This document shows positions 33,738 to 41,300 of a DNA stretch of 41,300 nucleotides, in pieces. Below the pieces are notes generated by a model, which worked only from the letters and a program-made list of their open reading frames with translations, was not told where the DNA came from and searched no databases. A program made the position numbers and the translations under genes. Location of the stretch: NCBI RefSeq assembly GCF_011174675.1, contig NZ_JAANIG010000036.1, positions 1 to 41,300 of the forward strand. Reading direction: 5' to 3'. This DNA comes from Perlabentimonas gracilis (lineage in GTDB: Bacteria > Bacteroidota > Bacteroidia > Bacteroidales > Tenuifilaceae). Within the stretch, counting starts at the first letter, position 1, and each line of letters begins with the position of its first letter.

Positions 33738-33898
33738 AGAGTTTAAGGTTTAGAGTTTAAGGTTTAGAGTTTAAGGTTTAAGGTTTAGGGTTTAGAGTTT
33801 AGGGTTTAAGGTTTAGAGTTCAAGGTTTAGAGTTCAAGGTTTAGAGTTTAAGGTTTAGGGTTTAAGGTTTAGAGTTCAAGGTTTAGGGTTTAGAGTTC
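33738..33898. repeat. Telomere-like heptamer array, 23 units
   Basis: 161 bases made of 23 consecutive 7-base units of the form ARGGTTT or AGAGTTY, such as AGGGTTT, AAGGTTT and AGAGTTC. The purine positions vary from unit to unit but the phase never slips. The unit resembles the plant telomere repeat but lies inside a bacterial intergenic region. No open frame explains it. Confidence 0.95.
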
Positions 33899-33951
33899 AT
33901 AAAGTTTGTAGAGCCTGCCTGTCGGCAGACAGGTTCATAAAGTTTGTAGAG
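33896..33951. repeat. GC-rich imperfect palindrome flanked by 18-base direct repeats
   Basis: TTCATAAAGTTTGTAGAG occurs at 33896-33913 and 33934-33951. Between the copies lies a 20-base imperfect palindrome CCTGCCTGTCGGCAGACAGG (33914-33933). The layout looks like insertion of a small palindromic unit with duplication of its target, or a REP-like element. Confidence 0.7.
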
Positions 33952-34420
33952 TGCCTAAAGTTTAAAGTTTTTGTAAGATTTGATTGAGTGATCCGCCAGT
34001 GGGAGGACAGGTTGATTGGATGAGTGAGAGACCCTGCCTTTGCTGGCCCGCCTGACCGCAGTAGTTGGGCAGGCAGGCTGACAGCGAGCGAAGCTCCCTG
34101 CCAGAGGCAGGTAAAATGGCAGCGTCAAGTTTTAAACAGGTTGCGGGTAACGTGTTATCAGCAGGAAGCTATTTTGCGACTTTGTGCCTTTGCGTTAAAA
34201 AAAGGTTCCGACGGTAAACCATTGCCAACCGCTTTTTGCCAACTGTTAACTTGAAAATTGATTGGGTGATTGCCTTTAGACAGGCAGATGGTATGCAGGT
34301 TGATTGATTACCTACATCAAATAGGACAGGATGAATAAATGAATAACACCATAATGATACTGGGCGATTACTATTTGTCCATTTTTTAAGTCAATTTATT
34401 AACTAAAAACAAAAGTAGCT
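33952..34420. other. Non-coding repeat-rich gap before the secreted HMA gene
   Basis: 470 bases. Further CCTGCC/GGCAGG fragments recur near 34000-34015, 34045-34078, 34098-34112 and 34278-34300, alternating with AT-rich sequence. An open frame at 34024-34254 crosses these repeats and has no protein-like composition. The stretch TTTGCGACTTTGTGCCTTTG is a phrase I associate with intergenic repeats in Bacteroidota. No gene is called. Confidence 0.6.
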
Positions 34421-34798
34421 ATGAGAACACTAGCATCAATTGTAATGACCCTGCTATTTGTAGCAGTACTTGCACCTGAAGTAGAAGCCCAAAAGCCTTC
34501 GGGTGAAAAAACGGTAAACATCGAGGCCAACCTATCTTGCGATGGTTGCAAAAAAACCGTTGAAACCGGTTTGGCCAAGGCCAAAGGGGTGAAAGAGGTA
34601 AAAGCCGACCCAACCACCAAGATGGTAACCGTAACCTACGATGAGTCCAAAACCAGTGAGGAGAAGCTGGTTAAATCCATAGAAAAAATGGGTTACAAGG
34701 CAAAGGTTTCGAAGGGTGATAAGGATTGTGGAACAGCCAAAAAGGATTGTGATACAAAAGAGGATGTAGCCTCACGCAAGACAGGTGGTGGTTGCTAA
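34421..34798 (+). CDS. Secreted HMA protein with Cys-containing tail
   Basis: 125 residues. Signal peptide 1-23 (cleavage after VEA). HMA domain about 30-98 with LSCDGCKKTVET (CxxC) and a standard end GYKAKVSKGD. The 27-residue tail holds three more cysteines (DCGTAKKDC, and a C-terminal GGGC). It probably binds metal in the periplasm; the final Cys pair could add a site. It is the last gene of the metal locus, followed by a terminator shared with the convergent protease gene. Confidence 0.9.
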   Translation: MRTLASIVMTLLFVAVLAPEVEAQKPSGEKTVNIEANLSCDGCKKTVETGLAKAKGVKEVKADPTTKMVTVTYDESKTSEEKLVKSIEKMGYKAKVSKGDKDCGTAKKDCDTKEDVASRKTGGGC

Positions 34799-34858
34799 AC
34801 CAACCCAAACTTGCCATTAGTAAGTTTCTTCTAATGACAATATGCGTTTAAGTTAAAT

Positions 34859-34885
34859 AAGAATGGGGGCTCTGCCCCCATTCTT
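34859..34885. terminator. Bidirectional terminator between HMA and subtilase genes
   Basis: A perfect 12-bp stem AAGAATGGGGGC (34859-34870 with 34874-34885) and a 3-nt loop. Short T- and A-rich flanks occur on both sides, between two convergent genes. Confidence 0.75.
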
Positions 34886-34894
34886 TGTTGATAT

Positions 34895-36118
34895 CTACAA
34901 ATGAATTATTGGGTCTGGATTTCCATCCGGGTCATTAATTACGTAACCATCGGTTTTGGGAGTTCCCAATAGAAGCACACCGGCAGCATGAGGTGCCGCC
35001 ATTGAAGTACCGCTGATGGTGCTATACCCTCCCTTTATCCAAGTGGAGTTGATGCTTACGCCTGGGGCACAGTAATCAACTGGAGGATTTGCATAGTTAG
35101 AAAATGATGCAAACCTATCGTTAATATCAGAGGCTGAAATGGTGTAAATGTAAGGGCCATTTGCCCGGGCAGGTGAGCAGTTGTTAGCATTCTGGCTTTC
35201 GTTTCCCGCTGCAATAACGAATTTAATACCTTTATTGGAGGCAGCAATCACTGCAGCATCCAGCGCATCGGAAACAGGGCCGCCCAAGCTCATATTGGCA
35301 ACATCGCCACTGGCTCCAACGGAGCCAACATAGTCGACACCAGCAATAACGCCAGAGTACGCACCACTTCCTCTTCTGTCGAGAACCCTAACGGCAACCA
35401 CCTCGGCACCAGCAGCTACTCCAACTACTCCAAAAGTATTGTCTATAGCGGCAATTGTACCCGCAACGTGTGTACCATGACCATTCTCATCGCTTGCATT
35501 TTTGGTACGATCGACAAATGTTTTGCTAAGCGAAACATTTACGTTCAAGTCGGGATGATCGAACTGGATACCAGTATCAATTACCCAAGCCCTTTTGGTG
35601 CCGGTATAGTTCACAAATCCGCCAACACGAGTAATACCCCAAGGGACTACTTGTGTTGATGTTCCTCCATCACCGGGATCTTCTGGGTCGGGTTCTGGGT
35701 CGGGTTGGGGATCTCTTTCCCATGGTGGTCGCATAATGATTACCCTGTCGGGTTCAACAAAAGCAATACGCTTGTCGCTTCTCAATTCGCTAACCTGTGC
35801 ATCTGAAAGCTTAGCTGCTACGCCTGAGATTGTTCCGCTATAGGCCATTGTAATGGCTTCGCTGGGAATACCAACCTCTTGAAAAACATCGGTGGCAAAG
35901 CTTCGCATAGTGGCTACGCGATCCTCATAGGCTCCGGATAGAGTAGTTTTAAGCGTAGAGTTATCCTTATACACCACAATAAATTGGCCAGGAATAATAT
36001 CTCCATGCTTTAGCTCAACGGTTGACTCATCAACATCCATTGGAGCGAACTCGTCTTTTTGGCATCCGCCAAACATCAACCCCAAAACAAGGGCTAGCGT
36101 AAAAAATCTTTTAGTCAT
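34895..36118 (-). CDS. Lipoprotein S8 (subtilisin-family) serine peptidase
   Basis: 407 residues. Signal peptide with lipobox FGGC (C19). An inhibitor-I9 propeptide spans about 40-130 (IIPGQFIVVYKDNS...KRIAFVEPDR). A Pro/Asp-rich linker (about 133-150) follows, then the catalytic domain. The triad is D181 (VIDTGIQFDHPD), H214 (NGHGTHVAG) and S372 (SGTSMAAPHA); the oxyanion Asn is N306 (AAGNES). The propeptide should fold the enzyme and then be cut. It is anchored to a membrane facing the periplasm or surface. The C-terminus after the Ser helix is short, with a final NDPDGNPDPI that may be a calcium-loop-like piece. It is a monocistronic gene. Confidence 0.95.
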   Translation of the reverse strand: MTKRFFTLALVLGLMFGGCQKDEFAPMDVDESTVELKHGDIIPGQFIVVYKDNSTLKTTLSGAYEDRVATMRSFATDVFQEVGIPSEAITMAYSGTISGVAAKLSDAQVSELRSDKRIAFVEPDRVIIMRPPWERDPQPDPEPDPEDPGDGGTSTQVVPWGITRVGGFVNYTGTKRAWVIDTGIQFDHPDLNVNVSLSKTFVDRTKNASDENGHGTHVAGTIAAIDNTFGVVGVAAGAEVVAVRVLDRRGSGAYSGVIAGVDYVGSVGASGDVANMSLGGPVSDALDAAVIAASNKGIKFVIAAGNESQNANNCSPARANGPYIYTISASDINDRFASFSNYANPPVDYCAPGVSINSTWIKGGYSTISGTSMAAPHAAGVLLLGTPKTDGYVINDPDGNPDPIIHL

Positions 36119-36335
36119 AGAAATTAGTTTGTTGGTTTAACAAACCAAATGTCTGCTAATTTGTAACGCAAGTCAAGCAGTTTATTGAGAAAAAACACCA
36201 AACTTACCAACAACCAAACCTTCAGAAAACGCATAACAGCTATCTATAAGACACTTACGAGCACTGCAAGTGATATATCGCACCTCAAACCAACGAATAT
36301 TTAACCACAGGAGGGAGGCCTAAGCTAGGGAATAT

Positions 36336-37100
36336 CTATTTATTGGAGTATTTCCTTGTAAACTTCGGGTACAGCTCATCCCTTACCCACTTAAAATCTG
36401 GTGCAATGGTTAGGATATGCAGGTAGGTTCGCTTTGCATTTTGGTGCTGCTTAGCCTTTTCGAAAGCCAAGGCCATCTGGGCATAGGCATTGAGGTAGAT
36501 CCAACTTCGCGGAGCGACACCTCCATTGGTCGACTCAAAAGCCGCAATGGCTTTTGCGTAGTAGCGAACCGCAAGGTTGGGATCGCCGCCAAACATCGAT
36601 GGGGCATAATGCGCTGAGTTGGCCTTCTCGAGCAAAGCCTGGGGAGCGTTGGGATTTAGTTCGAACGACTCACTTATAATGGCCATACTCCGTGGGCCAA
36701 TAAAGGGCGCCTTATAAGGAGCTAACGCAATATGATAAGCCAGAAGTGCTCCCTTCAATGCCAACACGTTGGCATCGTTGGGTCGGCGTAGGGCTAGCCT
36801 TTCAACATTTTCCTCAGCATCGGCCAAATACCTACGAGCGGTTCGGTTGTCTTTTATACCAAGCAAATAACCAATATAACCGTACTGGGTAAGCGTAATA
36901 TCGTAAAGTAAATCAACATTAGGAGTAGATTGATACTCCAATTTCATAGCATCAAGCACCTCAACCCATTGGGTCATCTCACCCGATTGGTATATCTGGT
37001 ACAATCTCTCCTGATATGCAAAACCGGTTTCACCCGCTTTTAACGGTGAACTAAATGCCAAGAACACCATTGTTATAAGCGTGCTGTAAACTAGTTTCAT
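36336..37100 (-). CDS. Secreted TPR-like helical-repeat protein
   Basis: 254 residues from the ATG at 37100 (MKLVYSTLITMVFLAFSSP), which begins a good signal peptide cut near residue 23. The frame is open to 37136, but that start overlaps the glycosyltransferase stop and adds no signal. The mature part consists of TPR-like helical pairs: LLAYHIALAPYKAPFIG, NPNAPQALLEKANSAHYAPS, AVRYYAKAIAAFESTN and YLNAYAQMALAFEKAKQHQNAKRTYLHILTI. A protein-binding role is likely. It is the last gene of a three-gene set with a glycosyltransferase and an acyltransferase. Confidence 0.82.
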   Translation of the reverse strand: MKLVYSTLITMVFLAFSSPLKAGETGFAYQERLYQIYQSGEMTQWVEVLDAMKLEYQSTPNVDLLYDITLTQYGYIGYLLGIKDNRTARRYLADAEENVERLALRRPNDANVLALKGALLAYHIALAPYKAPFIGPRSMAIISESFELNPNAPQALLEKANSAHYAPSMFGGDPNLAVRYYAKAIAAFESTNGGVAPRSWIYLNAYAQMALAFEKAKQHQNAKRTYLHILTIAPDFKWVRDELYPKFTRKYSNK

Positions 37101-37114
37101 ACTATTTGTTGTTT

Positions 37115-38212
37115 TTAAATACCCCTCCCCTTCCATATTAACTTTTTTGTTGTCGCGTACCTAACGGCGCTTGCCACCAAATGCAAGAAAGCAAGCTGCT
37201 GAACTGGCCAAAGAAAAACATTTATCCAAACCGATTGTTCGGAAAGCTTTGTTACAAATATGCGAGAGGCAATAAGGCAAGTGAAATGCAGAAGTACTAA
37301 AGGGAAAGGCAACCCAAATAATACGATAAACGGGCCAAGTGTTCCTAGCAATGCGAAAAGAACTGTTACCACAATGCTACCACCAAAGAAGGCGGTTACA
37401 TTCTTTGTAAATCCATGAATCGCATCCGTGTAGGATCCATACATACGGCATGAAATATCGTCGGTACCAAGGAGTGTAGCCATGCGCAGCCGTTTCCTTT
37501 TAATCAGTCGGCTTATGGCAATATCCTCAACGCGCGAGTGCCTAACCTGGCTGTGCCATTGAGAATCTTTGTATACTGTTGCATCAAACAGCATCATTTG
37601 GCCATTTGCTGCTGCCAACGAAGGAAATTTGGACCAACGAACAAGTCTAAGAAATAACAGGCTTAATAGTATCCAGTTCATGCTGGGCACAACCAGTTTT
37701 TCGCCCATTGAGAGAAGTTGCTGCCTAGGAAACATACTGAGCAAGACTAAGCGTTTACGCTGCATATAGGCTACAGCATTCTCCACCAAGTGGGGCTCTA
37801 CTTTCACATCGGCATCGAGAAAAAGGAGGTACTCGCCATTTGCCTGCTTAGCCAAGCTATGGCAAGCATAATTTTTACCCAGCCAACCTGTGGGTAACTC
37901 CTCGCCCATCATCATTGATACCCTATCGTCCTCTTTAATATACTTTTGAACAAGCTGTGCGGTTTCATCAGTTGACTGGTCGTTATAAACGATCACATCA
38001 ATATTAGAATAGGTTTGATTTAACAATCCACCTAGGATGTTAGCTATGTTCTGCTCCTCGTTCCGCGCAGGAATTAGAACCGATACCAAGGGAACACCAC
38101 TGACCTTGCCATAGGGTAATATAGGGCGAGAAGTGTAGTTGAGGAGTGCGACCAGAAATCGGAAAAGTGAAAAGAGTAGCACGAAAAGGGCAACGTAAAA
38201 GAGTATGCTCAT
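37115..38212 (-). CDS. Membrane glycosyltransferase, GT2 family
   Basis: 365 residues. N-terminal membrane anchor 3-27. GT-A domain with LVSVLIPARNEEQNI, YNDQSTDET, the DxD-type LFLDADVKVE for metal/nucleotide sugar, AANGQMMLF and an ED acceptor motif HSRVEDIAIS. Two to three membrane segments follow (about 280-310, 335-355). Closest by layout to ceramide-glucosyltransferase-like and carotenoid (CrtQ-type) enzymes that glycosylate lipids at the inner membrane. The start overlaps the acyltransferase stop by four bases (ATGA), as in gene pairs that glycosylate and acylate one lipid. No carotenoid genes are in the window, so the acceptor is unknown. Confidence 0.88.
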   Translation of the reverse strand: MSILFYVALFVLLFSLFRFLVALLNYTSRPILPYGKVSGVPLVSVLIPARNEEQNIANILGGLLNQTYSNIDVIVYNDQSTDETAQLVQKYIKEDDRVSMMMGEELPTGWLGKNYACHSLAKQANGEYLLFLDADVKVEPHLVENAVAYMQRKRLVLLSMFPRQQLLSMGEKLVVPSMNWILLSLLFLRLVRWSKFPSLAAANGQMMLFDATVYKDSQWHSQVRHSRVEDIAISRLIKRKRLRMATLLGTDDISCRMYGSYTDAIHGFTKNVTAFFGGSIVVTVLFALLGTLGPFIVLFGLPFPLVLLHFTCLIASRIFVTKLSEQSVWINVFLWPVQQLAFLHLVASAVRYATTKKLIWKGRGI

Positions 38213-38826
38213 GGAGTATGAATATTTTCCTGTTCGACAATACTTTGAGATAAATGATGATTGTACGATTGCTCCATATCCATAAGGTTTGGTGACCCAA
38301 TATACTCCTTTAGCGATATGGTAAGCGTTGGTTTTCTGTGGGCAAAATAATCGGTGAGGCAGGCGGCAAATACAACACGGGCCTGAGGCGACTGCTTAAC
38401 GATTCGCTCAACACCCTTATGAAAATTGATGTGGTTTGAATGCAAGCTCTCGAGTTTACCCTGAGGGAACATAACAAGCATGTTCATGGGATTACTTAGC
38501 ACCTCGCTACAAAAATTGAGACTCTCGATAACTCCACGAGATTTTTGATTTATAGAAAAAGCTCCAACTCGACTAAAGAACATACGTTGTGCGAGTTCCT
38601 TCTCCAGCATCATGATGTGAAACCGCTTTTTAAAGATCTTTGCATTGATATGCCAGCCAAAAAAACCATCCCACCAGCTAAAATGGTTTGCCACCAGTAG
38701 CACCGATCGATTATCCGATTCGAGATCGCCAGTGATAATTACATCCCTAAAATCGGTACGAATAATAAACCGTATGTAGGCATCAATTAGCTTGCTATGC
38801 AATACGCTATGGTTAGGCTTAATCAT
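38209..38826 (-). CDS. PlsC-like acyltransferase
   Basis: 205 residues. The acyltransferase Hx4D motif is NHFSWWDGF, followed by a glycerol-phosphate-binding-like FPQGKLES block about 75 residues later. No strong membrane segment. It transfers an acyl chain to a lipid or sugar-lipid. It is the first gene of the acyltransferase-glycosyltransferase-TPR set; such pairs occur in Bacteroidota and resemble the last two steps of staphyloxanthin-type glycolipid assembly. A housekeeping lysophosphatidate acyltransferase is the other possibility. Confidence 0.88.
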   Translation of the reverse strand: MIKPNHSVLHSKLIDAYIRFIIRTDFRDVIITGDLESDNRSVLLVANHFSWWDGFFGWHINAKIFKKRFHIMMLEKELAQRMFFSRVGAFSINQKSRGVIESLNFCSEVLSNPMNMLVMFPQGKLESLHSNHINFHKGVERIVKQSPQARVVFAACLTDYFAHRKPTLTISLKEYIGSPNLMDMEQSYNHHLSQSIVEQENIHTP

Positions 38827-39108
38827 TCAAGAATAAATTAAGAAGTAAATGTAATAAAATTAAGCTACTCCACACTTGAGAGAGAAACCCAACCTGATGA
38901 TTGTTGCAAAAATCACCGAATGATATCACAAAGAAACGCCATACAAAGTAATAACCATTGCGCAAGCATAATATCTTAACTGTTGTTTTTTAGCGAGTTA
39001 AAAAGAGACTACTTGTGGTAAAATTATTAAATTTGACAAATTTGTACACACTAAAAAATTAGTTGGGTAAACAAAACATTGCCTAATGGAGTTTACTCTA
39101 TCAAATCG

Positions 39109-40902
39109 ATGAAGAGTCTAATAAACAGATACAAGGATCAGGTTCAAAAAAAGTTTCTATCCGAAGCCAATGCCAACCAAGAAACTATTCAGCAGTGGCA
39201 GGAGAAATTCTTTGCCAAAATTATGCTGTACCTTATCCCCTTATCCGTTGTGCTGTTCATTCCAAGCCAGCTCATGAGTTTTAGGGATGGCTTATACTCC
39301 CTTGCCATAGCCAACACCATTGCCTTTATTGCGCTACAGTATTTATACTTTAGTAAAAGGTTGAGCATAAAGGCCCGGAAGGTGACTTTACTTTCGATTC
39401 TGTATGGCTTAGGCATTGCACTGCTTTACTTCATGGGTTGGCGTGGGCCAGGGTTGGTTTACCTTCTGGGATTTTCTGTTTTTTCGTCGCTAATTATGAG
39501 CATAAGGGCTGGATACATAACCCTTTCAATGAATGTTATAATTTTTATTACACTATCGCTTTTGGTTCGCTTTGGCGTATTTAGTAGCTCGCTACTTTAC
39601 GGGTTAGATTCTGCAGCCATTATTGCCATAGGCCTAAACTTTGTATTGCTAAACTTCCTACTCATAACCACCATTGCGTCACTTGTTCGGGTTCTTCAAA
39701 ATAAGATGAAATCGGAGCACGAAGTTAAGCTTCAGCTTGAGCGCGAGATGGAGGAGCACAAGCAGGCTAAGGCGCGAGCCGAGGAGAGCGACAGGCTAAA
39801 ATCGGCCTTTTTGGCCAACATGAGCCACGAAATAAGAACCCCAATGAATGGGATACTCGGGTTTACCCAGCTTCTGCGCGAACCACTTGAGCTACAAAAG
39901 CAGGAGGAATTCCTCAAAATCATAGAGTCGAGCGGTTTACGAATGCTCAACATCATCAATAACATTATCGATATTTCCAAAATCGAATCGGGACAAAGCC
40001 AGCTTTCCTTTGGCCCATTCAATATTAACGAGCAAATTGAAATGCTTTGCACCTTCTTTATGCCCGAAGCAATGGAGAAAGGCATTGAGCTAAAGTGCGA
40101 AAAGCCTCTTAAGCCACAGCAATCAACTATCAATACCGATGGGGAGAAGGTGTATGCTGTGCTTACAAACCTTGTGAAGAACGCCATAAAGTATATCGAT
40201 AACGGAGAAATAACTGTGGGCTACAAGCCTAACAAAAGTGACATTGAGTTTTTTGTAAGCGATACCGGACAGGGAATTCCTAATGAAAAGCTGGAGACTA
40301 TTTTTGAACGTTTTGTGCAAGCCGAAGTATCGTTCGAAAAAGCGCAGGAAGGGGCCGGTTTAGGCTTAGCCATTTCTAAGGCATATGTAGAACTCCTTGG
40401 GGGTAAACTTTGGGTTGAAAGTGAATTGGGCAAGGGATCGACCTTCTCGTTCTCAATACCCATCGACACGAGTTCCCAAGGAGATAGCCCAATCCAAGAG
40501 TTACCTAAGCAAGAGGAGTTCAAACCCTGTAACCTAAAAATACTAATTGCCGAGGATGAAGAAACATCGGACATCTTGCTAACCTTTACCCTACAGGGAA
40601 TATCTAGAGAGATACTGCACGCAGCAAGTGGTGCTGAAGCCCTCAGGATTGCACGAGAGAATAGCGATATCGATCTAATCATGATGGATATCCGTATGCC
40701 TGAAATGGATGGCTACGAGGCCACCCAACAGATTCGGCAGTTTAATAAGGATGTGGTTATTATTGCCCAAACCGCCTATGGCTATACCAACGATAGGGAG
40801 AAAGCCTTGCAGGCTGGTTGCAACGATTACATCTCGAAGCCCATCAACAAGATGCTGCTGATGGATAAGATTGCCAGACAATTTAGGGAAAAACAAAAGT
40901 AG
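39109..40902 (+). CDS. Membrane-bound hybrid sensor histidine kinase/response regulator
   Basis: 597 residues from ATG 39109 (a TTG 30 bases earlier is in frame but unlikely). About six membrane segments lie in residues 35-200 with almost no periplasmic loops. A coiled coil (EVKLQLEREMEEHKQAKARAEE) follows. The DHp domain has phosphoacceptor H240 (NMSHEIRTPMNG); the HATPase has NLVKNAIKYI, DTGQGIP and GAGLGLAISKAYVELLGG. A C-terminal receiver has phosphoacceptor D527 (MMDIRMPEMDG) and K in ISKPINK. There is no DNA-binding domain, so the receiver probably passes phosphate on or acts by protein contact. The ligand is unknown. A TAAATTTG (39028-39035) upstream may be its -7 box. Confidence 0.94.
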   Translation: MKSLINRYKDQVQKKFLSEANANQETIQQWQEKFFAKIMLYLIPLSVVLFIPSQLMSFRDGLYSLAIANTIAFIALQYLYFSKRLSIKARKVTLLSILYGLGIALLYFMGWRGPGLVYLLGFSVFSSLIMSIRAGYITLSMNVIIFITLSLLVRFGVFSSSLLYGLDSAAIIAIGLNFVLLNFLLITTIASLVRVLQNKMKSEHEVKLQLEREMEEHKQAKARAEESDRLKSAFLANMSHEIRTPMNGILGFTQLLREPLELQKQEEFLKIIESSGLRMLNIINNIIDISKIESGQSQLSFGPFNINEQIEMLCTFFMPEAMEKGIELKCEKPLKPQQSTINTDGEKVYAVLTNLVKNAIKYIDNGEITVGYKPNKSDIEFFVSDTGQGIPNEKLETIFERFVQAEVSFEKAQEGAGLGLAISKAYVELLGGKLWVESELGKGSTFSFSIPIDTSSQGDSPIQELPKQEEFKPCNLKILIAEDEETSDILLTFTLQGISREILHAASGAEALRIARENSDIDLIMMDIRMPEMDGYEATQQIRQFNKDVVIIAQTAYGYTNDREKALQAGCNDYISKPINKMLLMDKIARQFREKQK

Positions 40903-41217
40903 GAGACAACCTGCTTTGTGCACCTATAAGATGCATTGGGAAATAGTGTCTGATAATCAATGTTTTGTTTTGTCTTATATGCAATTTTGGCTGACCCGTT
41001 GCAATTTAAGTGATCATTGATCCCTGAAAGGGCCCTACTTTACCAAAAGAAAGATTGCAAAGAAAACTCACCGCTTCCAGAGCGGCCTCTTGAGCTCTAC
41101 CGCTGAGCTGATTTTGCTTGCCAACCGGCAAAGGTAGCCGGAGCACAATCGCTCCGAATAGGGCTGTTTATAATCAGCTGTGTTTATCCCAAATTTAGCT
41201 AACGCTTCGCTCCGGTT
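40903..41217. other. Non-coding 3' flank
   Basis: 315 bases after the kinase gene. No credible open frame; one minus-strand frame (41068-41274) has no protein-like composition. Short inverted repeats are present (GATCATTGATC, GGGCCC). On the minus strand 41092-41111 includes AGCTCAGCGGTAGAGC, identical in form to a tRNA D-arm, but no T-arm or acceptor pairing follows. Confidence 0.5.
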
Positions 41218-41260
41218 GTCATTAGCGATTCTTTTTCTAATGACCGCCATTAGAAAAAGA
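41218..41260. repeat. Overlapping, mutually exclusive hairpins
   Basis: A perfect 13-bp stem (41230-41242 with 41248-41260, TCTTTTTCTAATG) with a 5-nt loop. An alternative 8-bp stem (41218-41225 with 41237-41244, GTCATTAG) uses the same middle strand. Only one can form at a time. Confidence 0.75.
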
Positions 41261-41300
41261 CACTGTTTATGCATTGATTATATGGGTGTTAATATGACAA

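Noticed and set aside
33738-33898. CRISPR array
   Set aside because: The repeat unit is 7 bases with no spacers and there are no cas genes.
34024-34254. Open frame of 76 codons
   Set aside because: It runs through GC-rich palindromic fragments and repeat-like intergenic text, starts without a signal and has no protein-like composition.
41085-41125. Full tRNA gene
   Set aside because: Only the D-arm matches; there is no T-loop GGTTCGAAT-type sequence and no 7-bp acceptor stem.
41068-41274. Minus-strand open frame of 68 codons
   Set aside because: It crosses the inverted repeat and the tRNA-like segment; composition and position suggest chance.

Overview
The window reads as chromosomal DNA of an anaerobic, fermentative member of the Bacteroidota, most like Bacteroidales/Marinilabiliales. 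Evidence: Bacteroidota-type -7 promoter boxes (TAnnTTTG) in front of several genes, a TonB-dependent receptor with a carboxypeptidase-regulatory domain, an RRM RNA-binding protein with a glycine-rich tail, an M56/TonB-type BlaR protein, and two [FeFe]-hydrogenase gene sets. No species can be named from the sequence alone.
Layout. (1) 111-1244: a three-gene toxin, antitoxin and SecB-like chaperone (TAC) module whose toxin 5' end looks frameshifted. (2) 1301-1510: an orphan minus-strand transcription unit, probably a small RNA, whose complement resembles the start of a SusC-type receptor gene. (3) 1533-2683: an unrecognised gene and an RRM protein. (4) 2873-6083: two aldehyde dehydrogenases, ALDH7-type and PruA, for lysine- and proline-type semialdehydes. 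(5) 6476-9948: a compact plus-strand hydrogenase operon, hydC-hydB-hydA. (6) 10024-11673: a BlaI/BlaR-type regulatory pair. (7) 11854-20565: a ten-gene minus-strand operon. Its first half is regulatory-looking: two DRTGG proteins, two stand-alone HATPases, a PHP phosphoesterase and a degenerate H-cluster protein. Its second half is a full-size electron-bifurcating-type HydABC with a HydD-like ferredoxin. (8) 20817-22757: an alginate-export-type porin and a DUF302 protein. (9) 22893-34798: a heavy-metal (probably copper/silver) handling locus. It holds two small Cys-rich proteins, three stand-alone HMA proteins, an RND CusA-TolC-CusB exporter whose adaptor carries two extra HMA domains, and a TonB receptor. 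(10) 33738-34120: a telomere-like heptamer array and GC-rich palindromes. (11) 34895-38826: a lipoprotein subtilase, a TPR-like protein, a glycosyltransferase and an acyltransferase. (12) 39109-40902: a membrane hybrid histidine kinase. The last 400 bases are non-coding, with inverted repeats.
How it fits together. The two hydrogenases should reoxidise fermentation electron carriers. The compact set has a short HydB without extra ferredoxin domains, which suggests NADH-linked H2 turnover. The larger set has every Fe-S domain expected for coupling NADH and ferredoxin. The large set is preceded by signalling-type genes around an H-cluster protein that lacks the proton-transfer cysteine, so a H2- or redox-sensing pathway controlling the hydrogenase is the most interesting candidate system here. 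The TAC module and the orphan antisense RNA are the next most interesting. Hydrogenase maturases (HydE, HydF, HydG) are not in the window.
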